From positions 1 to 44,926 of the forward strand of contig JACQZX010000130.1 of assembly GCA_016213665.1 (NCBI GenBank): DNA of 44,926 nt, read 5' to 3'. The notes under the pieces are model-generated. The model had not been told where the DNA came from, did not search any database, and saw nothing but the letters and a program-made list of their open reading frames with translations. Every line of letters begins with the position of its first letter. Within the stretch, counting starts at the first letter, position 1. The translations under genes and the position numbers were made by a program. Below, piece by piece: positions 7,587 through 16,530 of the stretch. This DNA comes from Actinomycetota bacterium (GTDB taxonomy: Bacteria; Actinomycetota; Acidimicrobiia; Acidimicrobiales; Ilumatobacteraceae).

Positions 7587-8396
7587 ATGGAACTAGGCGG
7601 GAAACACGTTGTGGTCACCGGCGCGGCCGGCGGCATCGGCATGGCGCTTATCGAACGCTTTCACGCCGAAGGGAGTCGGGTGGCGGCGTGCGACATGGCG
7701 ATCGGTGCCGCCGAGGAGCTCGTCGCGCGCCTCAATGCGCTGCGCCCGAACAGCGCCACCGCGATCACCGCCGACGTGTCGAACGAAGTCGGCAACCGAA
7801 CGCTGATCGCGGCTGCCGAGGCGTCGCTGGGACCCATCGACCTCTTCTTCGCCAATGCCGGGGTAGCGCTCGGCACAGGCTTGGAGACCTCGGAGGAAGA
7901 TTGGCACACCGCTTTCAACGTCAACGTGCATGCTCACAGGTGGGCGGCCAAGTACCTACTACCCGAGTGGTTGGCGCGCGGCGACGGCTACTTCTGCTCG
8001 ACTGCCTCCGCCGCCGGCTTACTCAGTCAAATCGGGTCGGCCCCGTACAGCCTGACCAAACATGCCGCTGTCGCATTCGCCGAGTGGCTCAGCATCACCC
8101 ACGGCGACGCCGGGGTAAAAGTGAGTTGCCTGTGCCCACAAGGTGTCAACACCGCGATGCTGCGCGCCGGCGACGATCCGGGCGCAGGCCCGGGTAGCAG
8201 CGTGGTGCGGTCGGCAGGGAGGGTCCTTGAGCCCGACGAGGTCGCCGAAGCGGTGATCGCTGGCATTCAATCCGAGCAATTCCTGATCCTGCCGCACCCC
8301 GAGGTCCTCACGTACCTCCAACGTAAGACCGGTGACTACGACAGGTGGCTGGCCGGAATGCGCAAGTTGCAGGCACGGATGATCAACACGCAATGA
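7587..8396 (+). CDS. SDR-family NAD(P)-dependent oxidoreductase
   Basis: A 269-aa Rossmann-fold short-chain dehydrogenase. The cofactor motif is TGAAGGIG (residues about 10-17), NAG is in FFANAG, the catalytic Ser lies in CSTASAAG, and the YSLTK motif gives Tyr154 and Lys158. An acidic residue at the end of the second strand (ACDMA) suggests NAD preference. The stop overlaps the next start as ATGA at 8393-8396, so translation of the 88-aa protein is probably coupled. The substrate is unknown. Confidence 0.9.
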   Translation: MELGGKHVVVTGAAGGIGMALIERFHAEGSRVAACDMAIGAAEELVARLNALRPNSATAITADVSNEVGNRTLIAAAEASLGPIDLFFANAGVALGTGLETSEEDWHTAFNVNVHAHRWAAKYLLPEWLARGDGYFCSTASAAGLLSQIGSAPYSLTKHAAVAFAEWLSITHGDAGVKVSCLCPQGVNTAMLRAGDDPGAGPGSSVVRSAGRVLEPDEVAEAVIAGIQSEQFLILPHPEVLTYLQRKTGDYDRWLAGMRKLQARMINTQ

Positions 8397-8659
8397 TCGA
8401 CACGGCCACACTCCAACTGCTCGGTTTGCGCGTCGGCGAACCCATTCGCTTCCGCAAAGGCGAGTCGGGGCGTTGGTTCGCAGGCAAGATGTCCGGCGTG
8501 GCGGTGGATGGCAGCATCACCATTTACGACGCCAACGGGGCAGCTCGCAGCCTTCGTCCAGAACGAGTCGAAGTTCGTCGACCGGGTGGCCGCGGACGGC
8601 TCACATGGCAGACCGTCAGCGATGTCGCCATCACTTGGGAGCAACTGCAGCTGTGGTGA
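8393..8659 (+). CDS. Hypothetical protein (88 aa)
   Basis: The chosen ATG at 8393 overlaps the SDR stop (ATGA). The product begins MIDTATLQLLGLRVGEPI and looks like a small all-beta domain: FRKGESGRWFAGKMSGV, then TIYDANGAARSLRPERVEV, then a basic RRPGGRGR and WQTVSDVAITWEQLQLW. The pattern recalls small beta-barrel modules but I cannot name a family. Its stop abuts the cvnD stop (convergent, zero gap). Coding is supported by the overlap and by continuation of reading with a normal actinobacterial codon pattern. Confidence 0.7.
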   Translation: MIDTATLQLLGLRVGEPIRFRKGESGRWFAGKMSGVAVDGSITIYDANGAARSLRPERVEVRRPGGRGRLTWQTVSDVAITWEQLQLW

Positions 8660-9259
8660 CTAGTTCGTCTTCGCCTTCGACATGGCTCGGTGCAGTACGA
8701 CATCGAGCAGGTTCAGCACAGTCTCTTTGACCGCCACCCGACCACGAGCGTCAGTGGTCACAACCGGAACTGCATCGGCGAGCGAGAGCGCTTCACGCAC
8801 CTCGCTGATCGTGTGGAACATTTGGCCGTTGAAGCGATTGACTGCAACTACGAACGGCACACGGCGACTCTCGAAGTAATCGATCGCGGGGAACGAGTCC
8901 TCGATCCGGCGACTGTCGACCAGCACCACTGCACCGAGCGCACCCTGGATCAAATCGTTCCACATGAAGCCGAAGCGGTCTTGCCCCGGCGTGCCGAACA
9001 TGTAAAGCACGATCGCTTCATCGACTGCGACACGTCCAAAGTCCATGGCCACCGTCGTCGTCGTCTTGGTACCGACGTCACCTCGGTCGTCAACTCCCTC
9101 ACCGTAGGAGGTCATGGCGGCTTCGGTGGTGAGAGGCTCAATGTCGGAAATAGCGCCGACAAAAGTCGTCTTGCCGACGGCGAAGCCACCGGCGACGACG
9201 ATCTTCACCGGGATCGGACCCTTGGCGAGATGAGAAGGATTGTCAGAGCGAACGGACAC
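8660..9259 (-). CDS. cvnD: Conservon GTPase CvnD
   Basis: This 199-aa Ras-like small GTPase is the last member of the conservon. The P-loop is GGFAVGKTT (residues 24-32, Lys30), switch-2/G3 is GTPGQ, and the G4 position reads VNRFNG rather than NKxD, a known drift in this family. In Streptomyces, CvnD-type GTPases work with CvnA-C in a membrane-associated complex likened to eukaryotic G-protein signalling that affects development and antibiotic production. The GTG start (9259-9257) overlaps the cvnC stop by 17 bases, indicating translational coupling. Confidence 0.92.
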   Translation of the reverse strand: MSVRSDNPSHLAKGPIPVKIVVAGGFAVGKTTFVGAISDIEPLTTEAAMTSYGEGVDDRGDVGTKTTTTVAMDFGRVAVDEAIVLYMFGTPGQDRFGFMWNDLIQGALGAVVLVDSRRIEDSFPAIDYFESRRVPFVVAVNRFNGQMFHTISEVREALSLADAVPVVTTDARGRVAVKETVLNLLDVVLHRAMSKAKTN

Positions 9260-9683
9260 CGGCGATCAACCTCGTGATAAGGAGCACGTCGTCGGCGACA
9301 GACACGCTCGGATGAAAAGCCTGCACGTAACCCTCGGCGAGCAAATCGCCGGCGACAACACGCACAACTCCGATCGGTACCTTCATACGCGCCGCCAGTT
9401 CCGCGACCGACTGCGGCTCGCTATGGCAAAGCCGAAGGATTTCGGCGCGTTCGAAACGGACAGCGGTCAATGCCTCGCGGCCATCGCCGGTGGCTTGCAA
9501 CATTGTCTCGAACTCGAGTTGCACCGCCGCCTGCGAACGACCCCCCGTCATCGCATACGCGCGCACGCCGGAACCAGCGTTCGGTGAATCCGAATCCGGC
9601 GACATCGGCGGCAGCGGCCGTTTGCGATTGAGGAACGGCCTCACAAGTTCAGCGTGCGGATCCTCCGCCTCATCGGCGGTCAT
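9243..9683 (-). CDS. cvnC: Conservon DUF742 protein CvnC
   Basis: The product is 146 aa. The ATG at 9683-9681 (MTADEAEDPHAELVRPF) is one base beyond the cvnB stop, and an upstream in-frame start would intrude into cvnB. The N-terminal LVRPFL opening and the winged-helix-like C-terminal half (EILRLCHSEPQSVAELAARM, then VVRVVAGDLLAEGYV) match DUF742. The family is predicted to carry a helix-turn-helix-like fold, but its biochemical job in the conservon is unclear. Position between roadblock and GTPase is the standard CvnA-B-C-D order. Confidence 0.92.
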   Translation of the reverse strand: MTADEAEDPHAELVRPFLNRKRPLPPMSPDSDSPNAGSGVRAYAMTGGRSQAAVQLEFETMLQATGDGREALTAVRFERAEILRLCHSEPQSVAELAARMKVPIGVVRVVAGDLLAEGYVQAFHPSVSVADDVLLITRLIAGVRSL

Positions 9684-9684
9684 T

Positions 9685-10107
9685 TCACACCGCGACCAGC
9701 GAGTTCTTGAGTTCGGTGATGAGAGCCGGCGTGAGCTGTGCGCCAACTCGCTCTACCAGCAGCGTGATCTCGAAGCCGACCAACCCCAGGTCGCAGTCGC
9801 GGCTTGCAACGATGCCGAGCGTGGAGCCACCCGAGATCGCGCTCACGAACAGATACCCGCTCGTCATCTCGATGAGCACCTGCATCACTTGCCCCTTGCC
9901 GAGTTCCCCAGCCGCACCGTGGGACAACGCACGCAGGCCGGTGACAATTGCTGCGAGCTTCTCGGCGGCACCGCGATCGAGGGTGGAACTCAACGCAATC
10001 AGCAGCCCGTCTGACGAAACGGCCAGTGCCTGATCAACACCGGGCGTACTGCGCACGAAGTTGACCATCAGCCAGTTGATGTTCTGTGCCTTCTCAGAAA
10101 GCTCCAT
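9685..10107 (-). CDS. cvnB: Conservon roadblock/LC7 protein CvnB
   Basis: This 140-aa roadblock/LC7-domain protein starts MELSEKAQNINWLM. The fold signature is visible in LVNFVRSTPGVDQALAVSSDG-type strands, the SSTLDRGAAEKLAAIVTGLR helix, and GGSTLGIVASRDCDLGLVGFE. Roadblock proteins pair with small Ras-like GTPases as regulators (MglB with MglA), and here the partner is expected to be CvnD. It is followed by cvnC after one base. The cvnA stop lies 67 bp farther upstream in the transcript. Confidence 0.92.
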   Translation of the reverse strand: MELSEKAQNINWLMVNFVRSTPGVDQALAVSSDGLLIALSSTLDRGAAEKLAAIVTGLRALSHGAAGELGKGQVMQVLIEMTSGYLFVSAISGGSTLGIVASRDCDLGLVGFEITLLVERVGAQLTPALITELKNSLVAV

Positions 10108-10174
10108 TTTGAAGACTGTTTCCTTTCCTACCTAAGTCTCGATAGCCGGCCGGTCTCGGGTCGGCGGCTTCGGG

Positions 10175-12163
10175 TCAGCTCTCGCGGTTGTGATTGCGCC
10201 CGAGGTCGATGCCTCGCTGAAGGCTGGTAAGGGTGCTGCGAACCTCGTCAGGCGCACGCATGGGTGTCGCGTCGTTCTGGGGCGTGCCGAGATCGGGTAG
10301 CTGTGCACCAGGTACCCGCTTCGACAAGCCGTCGGGCGATGTCGCCTGCGGCTGCGATGCCGGAGCCGAGATTTGCGACGCCAACGACATCAGCGCCGGG
10401 GCGTGAGCATCGCTGCCCTCGCCAACAGCTGGAGCCACCGGAGCCCACGCCGGCGCCAACGACATGCCGTCGTCGCCGGTGGTGGTGCTGGTGGTGTGCA
10501 GCGCCAACGGCGTCGCGCCGTTCGCGCCGGGAAGTGGTTCGCTGAGTCGTTGCGTCATCGTCGAGACGTCGACCACCGGAGTCGGGGCGCGGCCGGCAGC
10601 GCCGACGACTTCCAGTATCGCCTTCGGCAGGCGCACGATCGCCGTCACGCCCGTGCCGCCGGGCGTGGTGGTGAGCATTACCTTCACCTGATGGCGAGCA
10701 GCCAGCCGGGCGACCACTTGGAAGCCAAGCATCTTGTTGCTCTCTCGATCAAACGACGACACCTGGTTGAGCCGGCGGTTGGCATCGGCCAAGTCGTCGG
10801 CCGACATGCCTAGGCCGTAGTCGAAGATTGCGAGCTGATGCCCGTCGGGTACTGCGCGGCCCACCACGGTGACAGCAGTGTTGGGGGGAGAGAAACTGGT
10901 TGCATTCTCAAGCAACTCGGCGAGCAGGTGAGCGATCTCACTGGCAACCGCCCCTTGCACACCGATGTCGCCCAACACGGCGAGCTCCACCTGGCCGTAA
11001 TGCTCCACCTCGGACAAGGCGGCGCGAACAACGTCACCGAGTGCGACCGGCGGAGCCCACAGACGAGTCGGTTCGGCGCCGGCCAGCACCAACAGCGACT
11101 GCGCGTTTCGACGCATGCGAGTGGTCAAGTGGTCGAGTCGGAACAAGTTGTCGAGCGACTCGGGATCTCGTTCACCTTGCTCGAGCGTGGAAATGAACCC
11201 GAGTGTTCTACCGAGCAGGTTCTGATTGCGTCGCGCGATGTTGATCAGGTTCTCCGACATCACCCGCCGGGCCATCGCCTGCTCCGCAGCGAGATCGACG
11301 GCGGCGTCCTGCACGGATCCGAAGCTGGCGGCGAGATCGGCAAGCTCGTCACGAGTACCGATCTCGAAGGTGGCGAGATGCGGAACGGGTGCGTCCGGTG
11401 CCAACTCGTGAATGTGTTGCACGACGTCGGGCAGCTCGGAGGTCGCCACCGTCTTCGCGCGGGCAGCCAGGCTGCGAATCGGGCCGACGATCGACCGACG
11501 AACGAACACCGAGAGCAGCAGAGTAAGCAGCAAGATGGCGGCTGCTCCCGAGCCCGCAAGCAGGATGACATTGCCCACGTAGGTGTCGGTGCTCTGCTCG
11601 CCCACCAGAACGGCGTTCTGCGCGAAGACGACGGCCCGGTTGACGCCGGTCTGTTGCAAGTCGAACCGCCATTCCATCGAGCGAACGACATCAATGATCT
11701 GCTGGACATCTTCGGCCGCAACAGCGGGCTTCAATTCGTTTTCGACGACCTCGAAGAATCGAGTACCGGCGGCGCCACCGATTTGTACGAGCCGGATGTC
11801 GACGCGTTGATCGAGACCTTGTCTGCCCCAGTAGTCCATCGATGCCTCGAACTTGGCCTGCGCACGGGAGATGGTTTCGAAGTCACCCTCGATCAGTGAA
11901 AGGTTGTCTGCCGAGAACCCGTCAGTGGCCGCCGCTAGAACGGCAATGTGGTTCACCGTTGCCCAGGCTTCGAGCAAGCTGGCAGGTGGCGGTAGCACGT
12001 CGGCGCGCAAGTCTTGCGCCTGCTTCAGAGCCTTGTATTCATCGCCGCGCACGCTGGAACGCAGCAGCGCGATGTAGCCAATCGCGGCGAACGCGATGAA
12101 CGCCAGCAGTGGTACGGCAATGAGCAAGTTCACTCTGCCGCCGATCTTGAGTCGCCGAAGCAT
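10175..12163 (-). CDS. cvnA: Conservon sensor histidine-kinase-like protein CvnA
   Basis: A 662-aa membrane sensor. Transmembrane helices are near residues 12-33 and 196-221, and enclose an extracytoplasmic region resembling the nitrate/nitrite-sensing-like domain of this family. A HAMP region follows (about 222-295), then a helical dimerisation segment with FRLDHLTTRMRR (His345), and a HATPase domain with N-box LAELLENATSFSPP (about 414-427) and a DYGLGMS G-box. The last about 140 residues are low complexity, rich in Pro/Ala/Thr. Autophosphorylation of CvnA-type proteins is not established in general. The ATG is preceded by a purine-rich AAGGGGCGGG, and an inverted repeat sits just upstream. 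Confidence 0.92.
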   Translation of the reverse strand: MLRRLKIGGRVNLLIAVPLLAFIAFAAIGYIALLRSSVRGDEYKALKQAQDLRADVLPPPASLLEAWATVNHIAVLAAATDGFSADNLSLIEGDFETISRAQAKFEASMDYWGRQGLDQRVDIRLVQIGGAAGTRFFEVVENELKPAVAAEDVQQIIDVVRSMEWRFDLQQTGVNRAVVFAQNAVLVGEQSTDTYVGNVILLAGSGAAAILLLTLLLSVFVRRSIVGPIRSLAARAKTVATSELPDVVQHIHELAPDAPVPHLATFEIGTRDELADLAASFGSVQDAAVDLAAEQAMARRVMSENLINIARRNQNLLGRTLGFISTLEQGERDPESLDNLFRLDHLTTRMRRNAQSLLVLAGAEPTRLWAPPVALGDVVRAALSEVEHYGQVELAVLGDIGVQGAVASEIAHLLAELLENATSFSPPNTAVTVVGRAVPDGHQLAIFDYGLGMSADDLADANRRLNQVSSFDRESNKMLGFQVVARLAARHQVKVMLTTTPGGTGVTAIVRLPKAILEVVGAAGRAPTPVVDVSTMTQRLSEPLPGANGATPLALHTTSTTTGDDGMSLAPAWAPVAPAVGEGSDAHAPALMSLASQISAPASQPQATSPDGLSKRVPGAQLPDLGTPQNDATPMRAPDEVRSTLTSLQRGIDLGRNHNRES

Positions 12164-12186
12164 CGACCCGCCCCTTCCGATTGTTG

Positions 12187-12204
12187 CGGGGTTTCCATAC
12201 CCCG
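12187..12204. promoter_or_regulatory. CGGGGT-N6-ACCCCG inverted repeat upstream of cvnA
   Basis: Perfect 6-bp arms CGGGGT (12187-12192) and ACCCCG (12199-12204) flank TTCCAT, 24-41 nt upstream of the cvnA ATG in a 190-bp divergent gap. It could be an operator or a 5' leader hairpin. The remainder of the gap is AT-richer than the genes and holds a TTGACG (12232-12237) without a convincing -10 partner. Confidence 0.4.
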
Positions 12205-12353
12205 GCCTGGTTTTCGTCGAAATGAAACCTTGACGAAGAAGTAATCGGATAGGACCGCTCCCGACTTGAGACTTCGTTTGAATTTCCTCAAGGTCTTACG
12301 CAGCGCGGCCGAAACATCATCTAGCCGGCACGACCGCCAGGAGGGTCGCAGAC

Positions 12354-13379
12354 ATGATCAAGAGCGAACTCAATTCGTACAGTGGCAGCGATCCCATCTG
12401 GGGTTTCGTGGCGCTCGTCGGCGCCGAGGCCTACACCGGTGAAGCCGCCGTCGGTCTCGATCCGCGCGTGCGACTCTTCGCGGTCGATGGCCGCATCTAT
12501 TTCGCCGAGCGTGAGGGCGATCCCGCTGTCGGCGCCCGCCTGGTGAACTGCGGCGCGATCTCTGCTGCCCAACTCTCCCGTGGGGCCGTCAACGTCGCCA
12601 ATCAAGAGTCACTGGCACGACTGTTTCAGCGAGACGCGACGATCGACCGCGATGAGGTCGAGTTGACAATTGCGACCGCCACCGAATCTCTCTTGGCTTC
12701 AATTGCGCATCAACCCGTAGGAATGCCGGAAGTCTTTCCGCTACGTCATCACCCATCGGGTATCCATCATTGGCTCCGTGGCGCTTCCGGCTCCGACACG
12801 GCGGCAAGCGTGCCGGTCGCCGAAACTCCTGCTCCGGTGCCTTCCGAGCCCGTCGAGTTCGAGCCGGTTGCAGTCATTCCGGCGCACGCAGGGCCTGACG
12901 ACATCAACTCCTTTCGAGACGACATCAACGCGGTTCCACCGGTAATGCCGGCCGCGCCAGCTCCACCGCCGCCGCTGGAGCCGATGCCGATCGCACTCAA
13001 ACTCCCCCGACTGGTAGCGGCTGAACCGGTGGTGATGCCCGAACCGGCAACCGCGCACGAACCTGTACTCGCCACCGACGAGCCGCCCCCCTCGCCGACA
13101 CCGACACCGATGCCGATCGCCCCAGCCCCGGCAGTCCTTGCGCAGCTACCCACGCTGGCAGCGGGTCCCGTCTCGATGAAGGACCTCAAAGCGGTTGCTG
13201 CTGAAGCCGTCATGGACTCGGCCGGACCGACGGGCGCGCACATCGCCGACAACATGGCAGCCGTACGGATTTGGGAAATGGTCGACGACATCGAGAACGA
13301 CCGCAAACCACAAGGACAGTTGGTGACCACCGGGGCCCCGCCGCCCCGCAAGCGCGGACTCCTGCGCAAGAACTCCTGA
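12354..13379 (+). CDS. PATAN/DUF4388-like protein with proline-rich linker
   Basis: The product is 341 aa. An AGGAGG at 12339-12344 (9-nt spacing) supports the ATG. The N-terminal about 130 residues include VDGRIYFAEREG and VGARLVNCGAISAAQLSRG, which resemble the GRIYFA ... LGE-x-L-x-x-x-G-x-I-x-x-x-Q-L pattern of PATAN/DUF4388 domains found in bacterial signalling proteins. Residues about 145-260 are a Pro/Ala/Val-rich, probably unstructured linker. The C-terminal part has an amphipathic AAVRIWEMVDDIENDR segment and a basic RKRGLLRKNS tail. It diverges from the conservon, so a role as partner or output is inferred. The domain match is by eye only. Confidence 0.65.
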   Translation: MIKSELNSYSGSDPIWGFVALVGAEAYTGEAAVGLDPRVRLFAVDGRIYFAEREGDPAVGARLVNCGAISAAQLSRGAVNVANQESLARLFQRDATIDRDEVELTIATATESLLASIAHQPVGMPEVFPLRHHPSGIHHWLRGASGSDTAASVPVAETPAPVPSEPVEFEPVAVIPAHAGPDDINSFRDDINAVPPVMPAAPAPPPPLEPMPIALKLPRLVAAEPVVMPEPATAHEPVLATDEPPPSPTPTPMPIAPAPAVLAQLPTLAAGPVSMKDLKAVAAEAVMDSAGPTGAHIADNMAAVRIWEMVDDIENDRKPQGQLVTTGAPPPRKRGLLRKNS

Positions 13380-13385
13380 TCGCCG

Positions 13386-13643
13386 ATGATCGATCAGGCC
13401 GAGGCCGCCAAGGCCGACCTGTTGGTGAGACTCGTGCTGGCTGCAGTCGAACAGCGACTTGTCGCTGTTCGCGAAGAGACCGCCAAGGTTGCCGCCGCCG
13501 CTGAGCGACATCAACAGGAAGTCGCCCGCCTGGCAAGCGAGCTATCCCGCTGGTTGACCGCCAACGCGCGAGCCGAAGCAGCAATGAGCACGCGCCTCGA
13601 CGAGCTTCAGGAAGCCGTCGAGAGACTCAGCCGCACCCCTTAG
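13386..13643 (+). CDS. Small coiled-coil protein (85 aa)
   Basis: It starts 7 bp after the PATAN-like gene stop and is probably its operon partner. The whole sequence is Ala/Glu/Leu/Arg-rich and predicted helical, with heptad-like spacing across VRLVLAAVEQRLVAVREE and LDELQEAVERLSRTP and a single Trp in the middle (LSRWLTANAR). There are no membrane segments or known domain. It may oligomerise or bind the preceding protein; this is inference. Confidence 0.65.
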   Translation: MIDQAEAAKADLLVRLVLAAVEQRLVAVREETAKVAAAAERHQQEVARLASELSRWLTANARAEAAMSTRLDELQEAVERLSRTP

Positions 13644-13645
13644 CG

Positions 13646-14374
13646 TCAGTTGAGCGACGTGCGAGCAATGAGTCGCTGGGCAACGTCGTGATCGCCGACG
13701 ACGTCGAGTCGCGCCAACTCGCGTCGGCGCCATAGCACAAGCAAGATCTCGCTCGCTGCCCCGCGCATCGCGACGTCGCCCTTGGAGTGTTCGCGGGCAA
13801 CTGCCAGACCTGTGCTCTCGGTCGGACGAAGCGTCCATTCGCCAGCAGTATCAGTGCAGTGAATGTGCACCGAGCCGCCCGTCGGCTGAGCGCCATCGGC
13901 GACGTCACCGATCATGTGGGTCAGGAACTCGTCGATACCGTCGCTTGCCAGGGTCGACTCGATGGGCACGTCGCGCTTCGCCGCCCACTCGGCATCCCAA
14001 CGATGTACTGCGGTCTCCTGTGCCATCCGTCGTACGACGAACCCGGCCGATTGATCAGCCGACCATGTCCAGTTGGACTGGGCAGGGTCGACCGCCGCCA
14101 GCACCGACCTCAGTTCCGCGAGTCCCGCGCGATAGATGGCGAGCAGATCGAGATCGCGCGGCCGTGATGGTCGCTCATAGCCCTCCCAAGTGGAGCGCCG
14201 CTCGCCAACGATCGTGCACCAGAAGTGGTGCACCTCGGTCAGGTGCCACAGCAGGTCGGCTGTCGACCAGCCAGGGCATGATGTCACCGCCACGGCAAGG
14301 CCTGCCGCTTCGCACGCTTCGGCGAAGGCGGCACCGTCACGGTCTAGGGCCGACAGGTGGGCTTTCGGTTCCAT
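13646..14374 (-). CDS. MDMPI/DinB-like (mycothiol-dependent isomerase family) protein
   Basis: The chosen ATG at 14374 gives 242 aa starting MEPKAHLSAL. The N-terminal four-helix DinB-like domain carries CPGWSTADLLWHLTEVHHFW (His46/His50-type metal ligands), and a later MAQETAVHRWDAEWA supplies the third histidine. The C-terminal part (VHIHCTDTAGEWTLR) matches the MDMPI C-terminal domain. Characterised relatives include mycothiol-dependent maleylpyruvate isomerase and other mycothiol S-transferases. Many homologues have no known substrate. It converges on the coiled-coil gene and diverges from the S9 peptidase. Confidence 0.85.
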   Translation of the reverse strand: MEPKAHLSALDRDGAAFAEACEAAGLAVAVTSCPGWSTADLLWHLTEVHHFWCTIVGERRSTWEGYERPSRPRDLDLLAIYRAGLAELRSVLAAVDPAQSNWTWSADQSAGFVVRRMAQETAVHRWDAEWAAKRDVPIESTLASDGIDEFLTHMIGDVADGAQPTGGSVHIHCTDTAGEWTLRPTESTGLAVAREHSKGDVAMRGAASEILLVLWRRRELARLDVVGDHDVAQRLIARTSLN

Positions 14375-14425
14375 GCGGCATGTTGCCACAGCACCGGTAG
14401 GCCCAAGCGGCTACCGTCTTCGGCC

Positions 14426-16462
14426 ATGCCGTCCGCACCATCCTCATTGCCCGCGACGCCCCCCGCGCCGGCTCTCAGCCGACACGCGGCGATTGCCGAG
14501 AAGATCATCGGCAACCTCGTGCAAGCTTCCAGCCCCGCTGTCTCACCCGATGGTCGGCAGGTGGCGTTTGTTGTTACACGCGTCGACTTCGCCAAGAACA
14601 AGTACTTCTCGCACGTCTGGCTGGCCGACGCCGACGGCGGCAGGGCAGCCCACCCGATCACCGGCGGCGAACACGACGGCGACCCGACCTGGAGTCCGGA
14701 TGGAGCATCGCTCGCCTTCACGTCGCGCCGCAGTGAGAAGAAAGGCGACGCCACACTGCACGTCCTCCCGATCGGCACCCCGGGCGAAACGCGCACGATC
14801 GCGACCATGAAGGATGGCATCGATGACGTTGCCTACAGCCCCGACGGCCGCTGGATCGCCTTCGTCAGTCGCACGCAACATGAACGCTACGAAGCCGAGG
14901 ACGACAGCTGGCGGTCGCCACGCAAGATCCAACGCTTCTTCACCAGGCTGAACGGTGAGGACTGGGTATTCGATCGGCCCGCCCACATCTATGTCGCCGC
15001 CGCGGACGGAACCGGCGCCCCACGCAACCTGACGCCCGGCGAATTCCAACACGACGGCATCGCCTGGCTGCCTGATTCGTCTGGAGTTGCCACGGCATCG
15101 CAGCGTCACGACTCATGGGACCGAGACCTCGCGGGCGATCTGTTCATCGTTTCACTCGCCGGCGAGGTTCGTGCGCTGACCGGTCAAACGGGTACCTACA
15201 CGAACGCGTCGCCGTCGCCGAACGGCAACGAGGTTGCGTTCATGGGTTCCGACAATCCCGACACCTACCCGCAGAACGTCAGGATCGGACTCGTTGCTGC
15301 AGTCGGCGGCGCCCACCGTTGGTTGAGTGGAGAGCTCGACCGCACCTTCGAGACCACCGCCGGAACGCAGCGGCCGCAGTGGATAAGCGACGACACATTG
15401 CTGTGCACCGCCGAGGATCGCGGTGAAACCCACCTGTATCGAGTGCACACCGATGGGCGCAAGCCGGAAACGATCACGAGTGGACCGATCACGGTGAAGT
15501 CCTTCGACCTCGGCGGCGACACGATCGCATATTGTGCCGGCGCTGTCGACGCTGTCACAGATGTGTTCGTTCGCTCGGCGCAGGGCAAGGGCGAGCCGAC
15601 ACGATTGACCAATTTCGCCGATGGCTACCGTAGTGTCGTTTCGCCACAACAGTGGGAGCGGTTCACCGTCGCGTGTGCCGACGGCACCGACGAGATCGAT
15701 GCGTGGATCATGCGACCTGCCGACTTCGATGCGGCGCTCAAGTACCCCGTCGTTCTGAATGTGCATGGCGGCCCGCACACGCAATACGGCGAAACGTTCT
15801 TCGACGAAGCACAGATACAGGCGGCCGCCGGTTTCGTGGTGCTGATGTGCAACCCGCGCGGCGGGAGCGGACGCGAGCAGACCTGGGGGCAGGCAATCCT
15901 CGGCCCGAATCATCCGCGTGTGCCGGGGAAGGGCTGGGGCAGCGTCGACCTCGACGACCTGATGGCCGTCCTCGACGACACACTCGCCCGTTATACGTTC
16001 TGCGACGCAAGTCGTGTGGGCATGCAGGGGGGAAGTTACGGCGGCTACATGGCCACGCTTCTGGCCGGTAGGCACAGCGATCGATTCAAGGCCATTTGTA
16101 GTGAGCGATCGGTCAACAACCTCCTCACCGAGGAGTTCACCGCCGACATCGCTACGGCGTTCCGTATCGAGCACGGTCTGACACACCTGGAGGATCCAGC
16201 CGAATACGTGCGCATGTCGCCCATTCAATTCGTCCGCGACATCAGCTGCCCGATGCTCTTGATCCACAGCGAGGAAGACCTGCGCTGCCCGATCAGCCAG
16301 GCCGAAGAACTGTTCGTCGCGATGCGCCTGCTCCACAAAGACGTGACGTTCTACCGCTTCCCTGGCGAGAATCACGAGTTGTCGCGCAGCGGTTCGCCGA
16401 TCCACCGCCGCCAACGGGCCGAAATCATCCTCGACTTCTTCGCCCTCCACCTCGCCGCCTAA
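14426..16462 (+). CDS. S9 family prolyl oligopeptidase-type peptidase
   Basis: The product is 678 aa. The N-terminal two thirds form a TolB/WD40-like beta-propeller, with repeats such as SPAVSPDGRQVAFV, DPTWSPDGASLAFTS and DVAYSPDGRWIAFVS. The C-terminal alpha/beta hydrolase domain has GGSYGG (Ser537), Asp618 in SEEDLRCP and His650 in GENHELSR, the complete catalytic triad of acylaminoacyl-peptidase/dipeptidyl-peptidase-like S9C enzymes. The ATG at 14426 is preferred over an in-frame upstream start at 14357, which would read into the divergent gene. No signal peptide is seen, so it is probably cytosolic. Confidence 0.92.
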   Translation: MPSAPSSLPATPPAPALSRHAAIAEKIIGNLVQASSPAVSPDGRQVAFVVTRVDFAKNKYFSHVWLADADGGRAAHPITGGEHDGDPTWSPDGASLAFTSRRSEKKGDATLHVLPIGTPGETRTIATMKDGIDDVAYSPDGRWIAFVSRTQHERYEAEDDSWRSPRKIQRFFTRLNGEDWVFDRPAHIYVAAADGTGAPRNLTPGEFQHDGIAWLPDSSGVATASQRHDSWDRDLAGDLFIVSLAGEVRALTGQTGTYTNASPSPNGNEVAFMGSDNPDTYPQNVRIGLVAAVGGAHRWLSGELDRTFETTAGTQRPQWISDDTLLCTAEDRGETHLYRVHTDGRKPETITSGPITVKSFDLGGDTIAYCAGAVDAVTDVFVRSAQGKGEPTRLTNFADGYRSVVSPQQWERFTVACADGTDEIDAWIMRPADFDAALKYPVVLNVHGGPHTQYGETFFDEAQIQAAAGFVVLMCNPRGGSGREQTWGQAILGPNHPRVPGKGWGSVDLDDLMAVLDDTLARYTFCDASRVGMQGGSYGGYMATLLAGRHSDRFKAICSERSVNNLLTEEFTADIATAFRIEHGLTHLEDPAEYVRMSPIQFVRDISCPMLLIHSEEDLRCPISQAEELFVAMRLLHKDVTFYRFPGENHELSRSGSPIHRRQRAEIILDFFALHLAA

Positions 16463-16530
16463 CCAGCCGTCGAAGCTGCTCGGCCTGCGATCGAGCGCCG
16501 CTTCGTTGGGGCGCCAGATAGAACGACACA

